Source: Candidatus Woesearchaeota archaeon (lineage in GTDB: Archaea > Nanobdellota > Nanobdellia > Woesearchaeales > JACPJR01). Taken from it: DNA of 64,000 bases. Within the stretch, counting starts at the first letter, position 1. The number at the start of each line of letters is the position of its first letter. This document shows, piece by piece, positions 1 through 6,623 of this stretch. The translations under genes and the position numbers were made by a program. The notes beneath the pieces are model-generated. The model did no database searches. It was not told the origin of the DNA and was given only the letters and a program-made list of their open reading frames with translations. The stretch is taken from the NCBI GenBank assembly GCA_016187565.1, contig JACPJR010000031.1, forward strand, positions 119,745 through 183,744. Reading direction: 5' to 3'.

Positions 1-142
1 GGAAGGGACTGTTGTTGGAGTTGATATTTCCTTGAGTAAAACTAAAGAATTTTCACTCCTTTTAGATCTCATCAGCGACGTGTATATTAAAACAATAAAA
101 GAACGAAAAAAAGAGAGATACAGAAAACCGAGGTTTATATGA
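1..142 (+). CDS. C-terminal end of a protein cut by the window edge, possibly a GHKL-type ATPase
   Basis: An open frame enters from the left edge (first full codon at base 2) and stops with TGA at 140-142. The 46 visible residues begin EGTVVGVDIS and end in a basic tail. The GTVVGVDIS stretch resembles the G2-box strand near the end of GHKL (histidine-kinase-like) ATP-binding domains, but too little is visible to be sure. Its stop overlaps the next start as ATGA, so the two genes are translationally coupled. ATP-binding proteins paired with STAS-like DUF4325 proteins are known in prokaryotes, which supports the guess. Function otherwise unknown. Confidence 0.5.
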   Translation, partial: EGTVVGVDISLSKTKEFSLLLDLISDVYIKTIKERKKERYRKPRFI

Positions 143-429
143 TCGAAATAAAAATAATAACCGTAACTGGCTCATTTGCAGAAAATAAAGATTTGGCAAG
201 GGATATCAGACTCACGAAGATAGTTCCAGCATTAGAAAAAGATCAAGAGATCATAATCGATTTTGAAGGAGTAGAAGGTGCAACTCAATCCTTCATTCAT
301 GCCTTGATAAGTGAGGTAATCAGAAAATATGGTCCTGGCGTGTTAGATAAAATCTCTTTCAAGAATTGTAATGAAATTGTGAGAAAGATAATAGGTATTG
401 TAGTAGATTATATGCAAGAAAGCGATTGA
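139..429 (+). CDS. STAS-like DUF4325 domain protein
   Basis: The 96-residue protein has the pattern of the STAS-like DUF4325 family: a short beta strand, an acidic IDFEGVEGATQSF stretch (about residues 41-53), a helix IHALISEVIRKYG, then a strand ISFKNCN followed by a helix IVRKIIGIVVDYM. STAS folds act as phospho-switch partners of anti-sigma-type kinases in bacteria. DUF4325 proteins usually sit beside an ATP-binding regulator, as seems to be the case here with the ATGA overlap to the upstream gene. I infer a small regulatory pair, with no visible hint of the target. Family assignment is from memory of sequence patterns. Confidence 0.65.
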   Translation: MIEIKIITVTGSFAENKDLARDIRLTKIVPALEKDQEIIIDFEGVEGATQSFIHALISEVIRKYGPGVLDKISFKNCNEIVRKIIGIVVDYMQESD

Positions 430-478
430 ATTCCCGTAACCTAGATAAAACTGTTTCAAATGTTTTATATTTTTATTT

Positions 479-1552
479 TTAGAAATCCGTAAGCTTTTTC
501 TCTTTGTTCTGATACGTGATAAAGGATGTGGTACCTTCACTTCCGCCTGAGATGGTTTTTACTGAGATATATTTGCCATCCTCAAGTTTCTTGACTCTTC
601 GATAAAATGTTTTATAACTCTGTGCCCCACCCTTTTCTTGGTAGGCCTTGTAGATCTCTCCGATCTTTGTTCCAGAATGTTCTTTAATAATCTCCAGAAT
701 AAAGCGAGTGTCATCCTCAAGTTGGTCAGGGTTATTAATGGAAAAATTACTGAGTTTTCCAAGAGCGCCCTGTGCGTGTTGTACTCCTACCTTTTTTGTG
801 CTTTTATCTTCTGCAATGGTTCCTGCTTCGCGAAGCAAATAGAGTCCAGTTCGGATGTCTTCAAGAGCAACGGTTTTTTGGACAACCAGAGAAAATGCTG
901 CGTCTTCCCAGACATTAGGATGGAATGCATATTCTAAGCGTTGTTGTAAGATCCCTTTTGTTTCCTCTGCGGTATACGGTTCAAAAACTAAATGCTCAGG
1001 ATTAAGGCGAGAAAGAATGCGATGGTCAAGTTGAGAAATAAAGCTATGATAATTGGTAATCAGCAGTATAGATTTCCGGTAAATTTCTTCAAGAATCATG
1101 TAGAGGAAATCAAAATCCTCAACCTTGTCAATTTCATCAAAGCAAAAGACTGCAGATTGTTTGTTGATGTATTGCTTGACAACGGCAAAGAGTTCCTCTG
1201 TTTTCTTGTTATGGGTCAATCGATAGCCCATCTGTTCACACATCTCTAAAAGTATTTTATAACTGGTATTGCGCTGCCAGCAGTTGATGAACAATGGATA
1301 AATCTCGTCTGTTTCTTCATTAAGTTCCTGGAAAATATGCTTGGTTGCAACGGTCTTCCCAATACCTGGCTTTCCGGTAATAACTATATTCCTTCCATTC
1401 CTCCGTTGGAACAAGGGCTTTATACAGGAAGCAATGGCCTGTTGTTGGTTCTCTCGGTACGGAATGGCCTTAGGCATATAGTCATAATCAAGCGCAACCG
1501 GATTCTTAAACAATGTTTGGTCTGAGGAAAGCGTATCTTTGAAGAGTGACAT
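479..1552 (-). CDS. cdc6: Orc1/Cdc6-type replication initiator ATPase
   Basis: This 357-residue AAA+ protein has Walker A GKPGIGKT (about residues 60-67), Walker B VFCFDEIDK (about 135-143), a sensor-1-like LLITNY and an arginine-containing helix LDHRILSRLNPEHLVF. The C-terminal 90 residues look like a winged helix, as in archaeal Orc1/Cdc6 proteins that bind origin repeats and load MCM. The N-terminal start (MSLFKDTLSS) fits the family, and the length is slightly short (family about 380-420). It is divergent from the gene at 1842, leaving a 289-base intergenic region. Archaeal cdc6 genes often lie next to an origin. No TATA box directly precedes it; the nearest minus-strand candidate is about 240 bases upstream. 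Confidence 0.9.
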   Translation of the reverse strand: MSLFKDTLSSDQTLFKNPVALDYDYMPKAIPYRENQQQAIASCIKPLFQRRNGRNIVITGKPGIGKTVATKHIFQELNEETDEIYPLFINCWQRNTSYKILLEMCEQMGYRLTHNKKTEELFAVVKQYINKQSAVFCFDEIDKVEDFDFLYMILEEIYRKSILLITNYHSFISQLDHRILSRLNPEHLVFEPYTAEETKGILQQRLEYAFHPNVWEDAAFSLVVQKTVALEDIRTGLYLLREAGTIAEDKSTKKVGVQHAQGALGKLSNFSINNPDQLEDDTRFILEIIKEHSGTKIGEIYKAYQEKGGAQSYKTFYRRVKKLEDGKYISVKTISGGSEGTTSFITYQNKEKKLTDF

Positions 1553-1841
1553 ACCCTAAAGAAGGAATGGCATCTTTTTAATGGTTTCGATGCCCATAGC
1601 TTCATCCAACAATTCGCTAACGCTCAAGTTAGCAGCTTCAAAGTCCTGTATCTTGTGTATGACCGCCGACATTCCCCGTAAGGGACATCCCCCTTGTCGG
1701 TTGGATTCAATCATTTGATGGGACTTTGACTTGAGGCTGCTAACCCTTTTTTTGGATGAAGCTGATGCCCATACAAAATCATACAAAACATTTATATAGA
1801 AGTACGACTCCCGAGTACAGAACCGAAAAGGGGTCTGAATC
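1553..1841. other. Intergenic region upstream of cdc6 with a hairpin; possible origin or leader
   Basis: The region between the divergent cdc6 and membrane-protein genes holds a TATA box (1791-1798), a small hairpin with arms CCGAC (1666-1670) and GTCGG (1696-1700) enclosing a CCC/GGG inner pair, and a minus-strand reading frame (1556-1786) ending 3 bases before cdc6. Its inner ATG at 1669 would give a 38-residue peptide. I cannot recognise either the peptide or canonical origin recognition boxes. Position beside cdc6 makes an origin possible but unproven. Confidence 0.35.
1791..1798 (+). promoter_or_regulatory. TATA box for the gene at 1842
   Basis: TTTATATA lies 44 bases before the GTG at 1842. 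A start site about 25 bases downstream would leave a leader of about 20 bases carrying AGGGG (1829-1833) at good ribosome-binding distance from the GTG. The box is near-palindromic, so it could also serve the minus strand. Confidence 0.5.
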
Positions 1842-3323
1842 GTGCAACCGAATAAAGGAAACTCCTCTGCTACGCATCAAATGTTACGTGTGATGCTGGG
1901 TCTGTTTTTTCTCCTCATGCTTTCTTATCAAAGCTCTGCCCAATCCTTTAGCATAGACCACCAGGCTACCAAAAACAACATTTACCAAAATGAAACTGCT
2001 GAGTTCCTCCTCACGATAACGAATGAGGATCCAGATGCAGAAGCCTTTACCTTGTCCTTTACCAATGATCCACGATGGAGTATCCAGACTTGGCCTTTAG
2101 TAGATTATATCAGTGGTGTTACTGTTCTTGAAGGAAAAACACATCAAACAAGGGTTATGATTAGGCCAACCCAGACCATGCCTGTTGGTTTATACCTCTT
2201 GGAAGTGTTTCTGAAATCAAAAGAAACAGGCGAGGTTGTTAAAGATACTCTTGATATCAACATTAAATCACAGGAAGGGGTCATTAAAGAATATCTTCCT
2301 TCAGTAACCTTGGATATTCGTATGCCTGACAAAGTTGATCCACGTGACGAGTTCACCGTCAAGGTATTTCTTAAAAATCGTAATCCTCTTGAAATTGAGG
2401 AAATGACCATCAGTGTGGCATCACCACTTTTTACCAGAGAACGGGTTGTTTCTCTCGCACCTCTTGAGGAAAAAGAAGAGGACTTTAGTGTTGAGCTTGA
2501 TCCTTTGGAAGAACCTGCAACCTATTCGCTGACATCGAAACTTACTATTCTCAGTGCAAATAGAACCTTTACGGTTGAAGGAACACCTGTTGAATTTGAG
2601 ATTGGAACCTACTCTACCCTTGATAAGGATAGTGTCAAAGAAGAAGGATTTCTCTATACCCATGAAACCATTACCATTGTGAACAGGGGTAATTATGTCA
2701 AAGATGCAGTCATGAAGAAAGAAACTTTTTTTTTAAAAACCCTTTTTACGTTAGCAACTCCTGATCCTGTACGAGTAACCGAGGATGGAAAGAAATACCT
2801 CAAATGGGAGATATCTCTTCAGCCTGATGAAACTTTTATTATTGACATAACGAATGATTATCGGCCATTGTTTTATCTGGGCATCGTCTTTATTGTTGTC
2901 GTTCTTCTGTATTTTGTGCTTCGAAGTCCTGTTGTTGTCAAAAAAGGAATAACCAAGAAAGTACGTACTGAAGGCGGAATCTCTGAGATAAAGGTTTTGC
3001 TCCATGTCAAGAATAGAACAGGGAAAGAGGTTGAATACGTCAAAGTCATTGACCGAGTTCCTCATCTTGTTGAGGTTGGCAAGGAAATCCAGTTAGGAAC
3101 CATTCCACCAACGAGTATTAATCGACGTGGTGGAGCTAAGGGGACCCTCTTAATCTGGGAACTGGAAAGTCTTGAGCCGTATGAAGAGCGTATTATTACC
3201 TACACGATTCATTCAACCTTAAGTATTTTGGGGGGCTTTAATCTCCCTTCAGCCATCATTAAGTTTAGAAAGGGCAGAAGGCAACTCATTGTGAAATCAA
3301 ATCGCTACCAGTTAAAGGGGTAA
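1842..3323 (+). CDS. Membrane-anchored extracellular protein with NEW3/CARDB-like beta-sandwich domains
   Basis: The 493-residue protein has a signal peptide (hydrophobic MLGLFFLLMLSYQSSA, about residues 18-33). A long all-beta exterior region follows with two or three Ig-like repeats containing NEW3/CARDB phrases such as YLLEVFLKSKETGEV and FTVKVFLKNRNPLEIEE. One transmembrane helix (LFYLGIVFIVVVLLYFVL, about 343-360) precedes a roughly 130-residue C-terminal domain with a DUF11-like look (VKNRTGKEVEYVKVIDRVP). The GTG at 1842 is supported by AGGGG upstream; an in-frame ATG at 1881 is the alternative and would still leave a full signal peptide. Likely a structural or substrate-binding surface protein of unknown role. 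Confidence 0.7.
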   Translation: MQPNKGNSSATHQMLRVMLGLFFLLMLSYQSSAQSFSIDHQATKNNIYQNETAEFLLTITNEDPDAEAFTLSFTNDPRWSIQTWPLVDYISGVTVLEGKTHQTRVMIRPTQTMPVGLYLLEVFLKSKETGEVVKDTLDINIKSQEGVIKEYLPSVTLDIRMPDKVDPRDEFTVKVFLKNRNPLEIEEMTISVASPLFTRERVVSLAPLEEKEEDFSVELDPLEEPATYSLTSKLTILSANRTFTVEGTPVEFEIGTYSTLDKDSVKEEGFLYTHETITIVNRGNYVKDAVMKKETFFLKTLFTLATPDPVRVTEDGKKYLKWEISLQPDETFIIDITNDYRPLFYLGIVFIVVVLLYFVLRSPVVVKKGITKKVRTEGGISEIKVLLHVKNRTGKEVEYVKVIDRVPHLVEVGKEIQLGTIPPTSINRRGGAKGTLLIWELESLEPYEERIITYTIHSTLSILGGFNLPSAIIKFRKGRRQLIVKSNRYQLKG

Positions 3324-3401
3324 TGAAAAGGGATAATCATAATTCGTAGCATACATCACTGAACAGCTAACACCGGATTTCTTCAGAAGGTGTAGAAGTA
3401 A

Positions 3402-4595
3402 ATGAGTAGAGGGGGATGGATGATGGACGTACCTACCTTAACAGACCGAGACTTTACTGACAAGCGTGTGCTGATGCGTGTTGGCTTTGACCTGCCCTTA
3501 GATGAACACGGAAACATTACCGATGATAAACGGATACAGGTATCATTACCATCGATTAACTATGTCCTGGATCATGGTGCAAAGCAACTGGTTTTGATGT
3601 GTCATCTGGGAAGACCTAAAAACAAAGAACCTCATCTGCGGACAGATAAGGTAGCTGAACGATTACGTGAACTCTTGGATAGGGAGGTTGTCAAGGTTGA
3701 TGATTGGGGTGAGCATGGTTTGCCAGACAAACGTGTCGTGTTTCTTGAAAATTTACGATTCCATCCCGGTGAAAAGAGTAAAAATCCTGAGGAAAGAGAT
3801 GCCTTTGGCAAGCAATTGGCAAGTCTGGCAGACCGCTATGTGAATGATGCCTTCTCTAATTGCCATCGTGACCATGCCTCTATGACCTCGGTCCCGAAAT
3901 ATATTCATGGCTGTATTGGTGCAAGTGTGGCAAAAGAAGTTCGTCTTATTGAATCGTGTTTAGAGCATCCCCAAAAACCTGTTGTTGCAGTTATTGGTGG
4001 TTTGAAGGCAGACAAGTTAAATGCCATGAAACATTTACTTGGGATTGCTGATAAAATCGTGGTCGGAGGGGCATTGGCCTTTACGCTCTTGAAGGCATCT
4101 GGTTATGAGGTTGGTAATTCTAAAGTGGACGTTGAAGGGTTAGAGGAACTCAAGGATATTGTTGCAGAAGTAATGAATAATCCAAAGGTGCTCTTGCCTC
4201 TCGATGCAGTTGTTGCTGATAAATTCGATGCTCAAGCAAAGAGTAAGACTGTTCCTATCCAAGGTATTGAACCAGGCTGGATGGCATTAGATATTGGTCC
4301 ACAGACGGTACAATTGTATCAAGAGCAGTTGAAAACCGCAAAAACTATTCTCTGGTTTGGTCCTATTGGTGTGTTTGAAATGGAGAAGTTTGCTCAGGGT
4401 ACAAGGGAAATTGCGCAAACCATTGCCCAGCTGAAGGTAACCTCCATCATTGGTGGGGGTGATTCTGCCAATGCTGTACATTCTTTAGGCCTCGAGGACA
4501 AAATGACTTTGGTCTCAACCGGAGGCGGTGCTTCTCTCACCTTAGTTGAGGGCAACACCTTACCTGCTCTTGAGGTACTCAAGTATAAGGCGTAA
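3402..4595 (+). CDS. pgk: Phosphoglycerate kinase, divergent
   Basis: PGK transfers phosphate between 1,3-bisphosphoglycerate and ADP in glycolysis and gluconeogenesis. Family landmarks are present: HLGRPK, FLENLRF, YVNDAFSNCHR, an IVVGGALAFTLL strand, LWFGPIGVFE, IIGGGDS and STGGGASL, with normal length (397 aa). Several substrate-site positions differ from the family. The usual RxDxNVP reads RVGFDLP, so the Asp and Asn that contact 3-phosphoglycerate are Gly and Asp. The lysine loop GGxKVSxK reads GGLKADK, one residue shorter, and WNGP reads WFGP. Starts at 3420 or 3423 (MDVPTLTDRDF) are also well placed behind GAGGGGGAT and may be the true ones. Likely a functional but divergent PGK. Confidence 0.9.
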   Translation: MSRGGWMMDVPTLTDRDFTDKRVLMRVGFDLPLDEHGNITDDKRIQVSLPSINYVLDHGAKQLVLMCHLGRPKNKEPHLRTDKVAERLRELLDREVVKVDDWGEHGLPDKRVVFLENLRFHPGEKSKNPEERDAFGKQLASLADRYVNDAFSNCHRDHASMTSVPKYIHGCIGASVAKEVRLIESCLEHPQKPVVAVIGGLKADKLNAMKHLLGIADKIVVGGALAFTLLKASGYEVGNSKVDVEGLEELKDIVAEVMNNPKVLLPLDAVVADKFDAQAKSKTVPIQGIEPGWMALDIGPQTVQLYQEQLKTAKTILWFGPIGVFEMEKFAQGTREIAQTIAQLKVTSIIGGGDSANAVHSLGLEDKMTLVSTGGGASLTLVEGNTLPALEVLKYKA

Positions 4596-4611
4596 TCGTT
4601 GTTAGTTACAA

Positions 4612-4644
4612 TTTGAGAGCCCTCGCATAAACGGGGTGCCCGCA
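4612..4644 (+). repeat. Left half of a two-block imperfect inverted repeat flanking the gene at 4681-5328
   Basis: Two 11-base blocks, TTTGAGAGCCC (4612-4622) and GGGGTGCCCGC (4634-4644), reappear as exact reverse complements, in mirrored order, on the other side of the gene: GCGGGCACCCC (5399-5409) and GGGCTCTCAAA (6516-6526). Two independent matches in correct symmetry are unlikely by chance. They may be termini of a small cassette or two inverted copies of one short repeat. Confidence 0.6.
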
Positions 4645-4645
4645 G

Positions 4646-4674
4646 TTGCTTACGCAACAGATAGTCTTTTTTTC
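4646..4674 (+). terminator. Hairpin and T-run between convergent genes
   Basis: GTTGC (4646-4650) and GCAAC (4655-4659) form a 5-bp stem with a 4-base loop, followed within about 10 bases by a run of T. It lies between the convergent ends of pgk and the gene at 4681. A T-rich stretch alone can terminate archaeal transcription, so the hairpin may be incidental. Confidence 0.4.
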
Positions 4675-4680
4675 AAAAAG

Positions 4681-5328
4681 CTAATCAATAGAAAAATTTC
4701 CCTCTGTATCCAAATAAGCTTCTTGACAACCTTCTAACTTCCCTAGATTTCTCGTTAAGGGTCTTATCTTTCTTGGAGAAACAATATAACTTGTAAATCC
4801 GCCGAAACTATCCGTATTTCTCTCAGCATCTAAAAAGTATCTTTCATATTTTGCAGATAATTGTCTTAAAAACTCTTTGTCAAATTTTTTACCTCTTCTG
4901 AATTTTTCCGTAATGTCCATAAGATTATGCGCATGCTGTATTTCATCTGCTCCCGCAAATGGCTGACCTCGTTGCGCCGCCGTAAGTGGTTGTGTAAAAT
5001 GAGCAGCATAAAGTTGAGCATCAGGGATTGACGCATAGAATATTACTAAATCTTGATCATTCCTTATCGATGGTTCATGTACCAGAGGAACAGATAGCAA
5101 TTCATCAAGACTTTTTGATGCAAGTACAGAATATTCTTGTAAGTTTAATCTACCATTAAAAGCCAAATAATCTCCGTTTGGAAGTTTTCTAAACTTTTCT
5201 GAGATTAGAGTTTTATAAGTACGCAGTTCTACTGGCAATGCAAGTTGATTTTCCTCTGCAAATCTTACTTGCAAATCTGATGCCAAAAGTGCACATTTTT
5301 TTCCTTGAAATACAGCAATTAATGTCAT
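4681..5328 (-). CDS. Predicted proteasome-like (Ntn-hydrolase fold) protein of unknown role
   Basis: The 215-residue protein starts MTLIAVFQGKKCALLASDLQ. This mirrors proteasome beta/HslV N-termini, where removal of Met exposes a nucleophilic Thr and a strand ends in (A/G)xD. A second feature, EKFRKLPNGDYLAFNGRLN (about residues 43-61), matches the Lys...(A/S)xxG strand pair of that fold. The C-terminal half (a helical stretch LMDITEKFRRGKKFDKEF, then SYIVSPRKIRPL) is unfamiliar. The assignment is a weak fold-level inference, and it could be a different fold. The gene lies alone on its strand between inverted repeats, which suggests it was carried in as a cassette. Confidence 0.5.
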   Translation of the reverse strand: MTLIAVFQGKKCALLASDLQVRFAEENQLALPVELRTYKTLISEKFRKLPNGDYLAFNGRLNLQEYSVLASKSLDELLSVPLVHEPSIRNDQDLVIFYASIPDAQLYAAHFTQPLTAAQRGQPFAGADEIQHAHNLMDITEKFRRGKKFDKEFLRQLSAKYERYFLDAERNTDSFGGFTSYIVSPRKIRPLTRNLGKLEGCQEAYLDTEGNFSID

Positions 5329-5410
5329 AATAAGAGAATATAGAGTAGCTTTTTAAAACTTTCTCTATGTAACTACTGAATAATTAATAATAAGATTAGC
5401 GGGCACCCCT

Positions 5411-5435
5411 GGTAATGTCTTAATTAAAGATACAT
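5411..5435 (+). repeat. Left terminal inverted repeat of the IS1-family element
   Basis: Begins GGTAATGTC. It pairs with 6445-6469 on the opposite strand at 19 of 25 positions. The TATA-like ACATATAAAT at its inner edge (about 5432-5441) is a likely transposase promoter. Confidence 0.85.
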
Positions 5436-5476
5436 ATAAATACTAGTTCTATCATTATTTGTATTCGGTGATTTTT

Positions 5477-5968
5477 ATGAAAAAGAGGCGTAAATTAGAT
5501 GTAGCATGCCCAAACGAGGCATGCAACCTTTTTGGTAAAAAAGGCATGAAAAACATAGTAAAAAGAGGCAGAAAGAAAAACGGCAACCTAAACTACACAT
5601 GCACATTCTGCGGTAGAACATTCGTTAGAACAGTTGGAACAATTTTCTATAGAAGCAGAATCAAACGAAAAGAAGCAAAGCAAATTGCTAATTTACTTGT
5701 TGAGAAAAATGGCATACGAAGTGTAGGAAGAGTCATAGAAAGGAATAGAAATACAATTCTCAGATTTACTGACCGTCTGGCTGATAAATGCAAACAAGTG
5801 AATGAGTTTTTGCTCAAAGATGTTAAACTCAGTCCAATAGAAATTGATGAACTGTGGACGTTCATCAAAAAAAACAAAAAAAAGTTGAAGAAAAAGACTA
5901 TCCAAACTATCAACAAGGAGATTGCTATGCTTATATCGCAATCAAAAGAGAAACAAATTTACACCTAG
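5477..5968 (+). CDS. IS1-family transposase, zero-frame product (InsA-like plus start of DDE domain)
   Basis: Translation most likely starts at ATG 5477 behind GGTGA, giving MKKRRKLDVACPN. The N-terminus has a CxxxxC...CxxC zinc finger (CPNEAC and CTFC), then a helix-turn-helix region (ANLLVEKNGIRSVGRVIERN), and the first catalytic Asp in IEIDELWTFIKK. The frame stays open to 5968, but the rest of the DDE domain is read only after a -1 shift. By analogy with IS1, the unshifted product is a DNA-binding regulator of transposition. Confidence 0.85.
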   Translation: MKKRRKLDVACPNEACNLFGKKGMKNIVKRGRKKNGNLNYTCTFCGRTFVRTVGTIFYRSRIKRKEAKQIANLLVEKNGIRSVGRVIERNRNTILRFTDRLADKCKQVNEFLLKDVKLSPIEIDELWTFIKKNKKKLKKKTIQTINKEIAMLISQSKEKQIYT

Positions 5969-6456
5969 CCCACGCCGTCGGTAAAAGAATAGACTTGATT
6001 GCTGAGCATATCGTCTGGAAATTAAGTACCATTTTGCAACTGCCCACTTTTACGTACAAATTAGAGGTTTATACTGACGGAAATAAGCAGTACATTACAG
6101 CACTGCTTACTCATTTCAGAAAGGACTGCATGCTGTACGGACAGCTTGTCAAAAAGAAGAAAAACAAACGCTTTGTGTACAAGTTCAAAAAGAAAATCTT
6201 TGGTAATCCTAATTACAACGATATTGATACGGTCAATATCGAAAGTTACAATAGCATTCTCAGAGAACGGATTGGTTGTTTGGTGAGAAGAACAAAATGC
6301 TTCTCAAAACAGAGAAGCAAGTTTGAGAAACGCTTAGATATCTTTCAAGCGTACAATAACACAATGAAAGAAGATAATGATGGCAAAACTCCTTGCATGA
6401 AAGAAGACTTAACTGCTAAAAAATGGCAGTGGATGGATTTTTTTATGTATCGTTAA
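5854..6456 (+). CDS. IS1-family transposase, -1 frame (InsB-like catalytic part)
   Basis: This frame is expressed by ribosomal -1 frameshifting from the upstream ORF, so the first few residues shown by this frame's own ATG are probably not used. It carries the second catalytic Asp in LEVYTDGNKQY and the Glu in VNIESYNSILRERIG, which complete the D-D-E triad with the Asp in IDELW of the first frame. The fused product would be about 326 residues, in the range of archaeal IS1-family transposases. The stop codon lies just before the right terminal repeat. Confidence 0.85.
   Translation: MDVHQKKQKKVEEKDYPNYQQGDCYAYIAIKRETNLHLAHAVGKRIDLIAEHIVWKLSTILQLPTFTYKLEVYTDGNKQYITALLTHFRKDCMLYGQLVKKKKNKRFVYKFKKKIFGNPNYNDIDTVNIESYNSILRERIGCLVRRTKCFSKQRSKFEKRLDIFQAYNNTMKEDNDGKTPCMKEDLTAKKWQWMDFFMYR
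5869..5884 (+). promoter_or_regulatory. Tandem -1 frameshift heptamers A_AAA_AAC and A_AAA_AAG
   Basis: In the zero frame, codons AAA-AAC end at 5875 and AAA-AAG end at 5884. This places two classical slippery heptamers (5869-5875 and 5878-5884) in the correct phase for a -1 shift into the overlapping transposase frame. IS1 itself uses A_AAA_AAC; having two in tandem is unusual. Confidence 0.8.
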
Positions 6457-6469
6457 CTAACCCACTCCC
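6445..6469 (-). repeat. Right terminal inverted repeat of the IS1-family element
   Basis: Reads GGGAGTGGG inward on the minus strand and matches the left end at 19 of 25 positions. It is followed immediately by the second copy of the GCACCCCT target duplication. Confidence 0.85.
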
Positions 6470-6623
6470 GCACCCCTAAACTATTGTCTGCTCTGCAGAA
6501 TTGGATAAGAAGCTCGGGCTCTCAAACTCTGATTTTTTGCCTCGGCATCGTTGCACTAAAAATCAACCACTCCAAGTATTCGTGGGCAACTAACAGCGAT
6601 GCATATGATAAGAGAGATTAATC

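Larger units (their letters stand above)
5411..6469 (+). mobile_element. Complete IS1-family insertion sequence (1,059 bp)
   Basis: The element is bounded by 25-base imperfect inverted repeats (5411-5435 and 6445-6469). Nineteen of 25 positions match, the outer end is GG and the inner end GATACAT. It is flanked by an 8-base direct duplication, GCACCCCT (5403-5410 and 6470-6477), matching the 8-9 bp duplications known for IS1. The left end GGTAATG resembles the IS1 end GGTGATG. Inside are a zinc-finger ORF and an overlapping DDE transposase ORF in the -1 frame. The intact ends, exact duplication and uninterrupted frames suggest a recent insertion that may still be active. Confidence 0.9.
5399..6526 (-). 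repeat. Right half of the inverted repeat, split by an IS element
   Basis: The two right-hand blocks are GCGGGCACCCC (5399-5409) and GGGCTCTCAAA (6516-6526), mirroring 4634-4644 and 4612-4622. The IS1-family element at 5411-6469 inserted directly after the inner block, and its target duplication GCACCCCT is drawn from this repeat. With the insertion removed, the blocks would be about 39 bases apart against 11 bases on the left. Confidence 0.55.

Noticed and set aside
1556..1786. A 76-residue minus-strand frame ending just before cdc6
   Set aside because: It needs a TTG start, has odd composition and is unlike any family; the shorter 38-residue version from ATG 1669 remains possible but unsupported.
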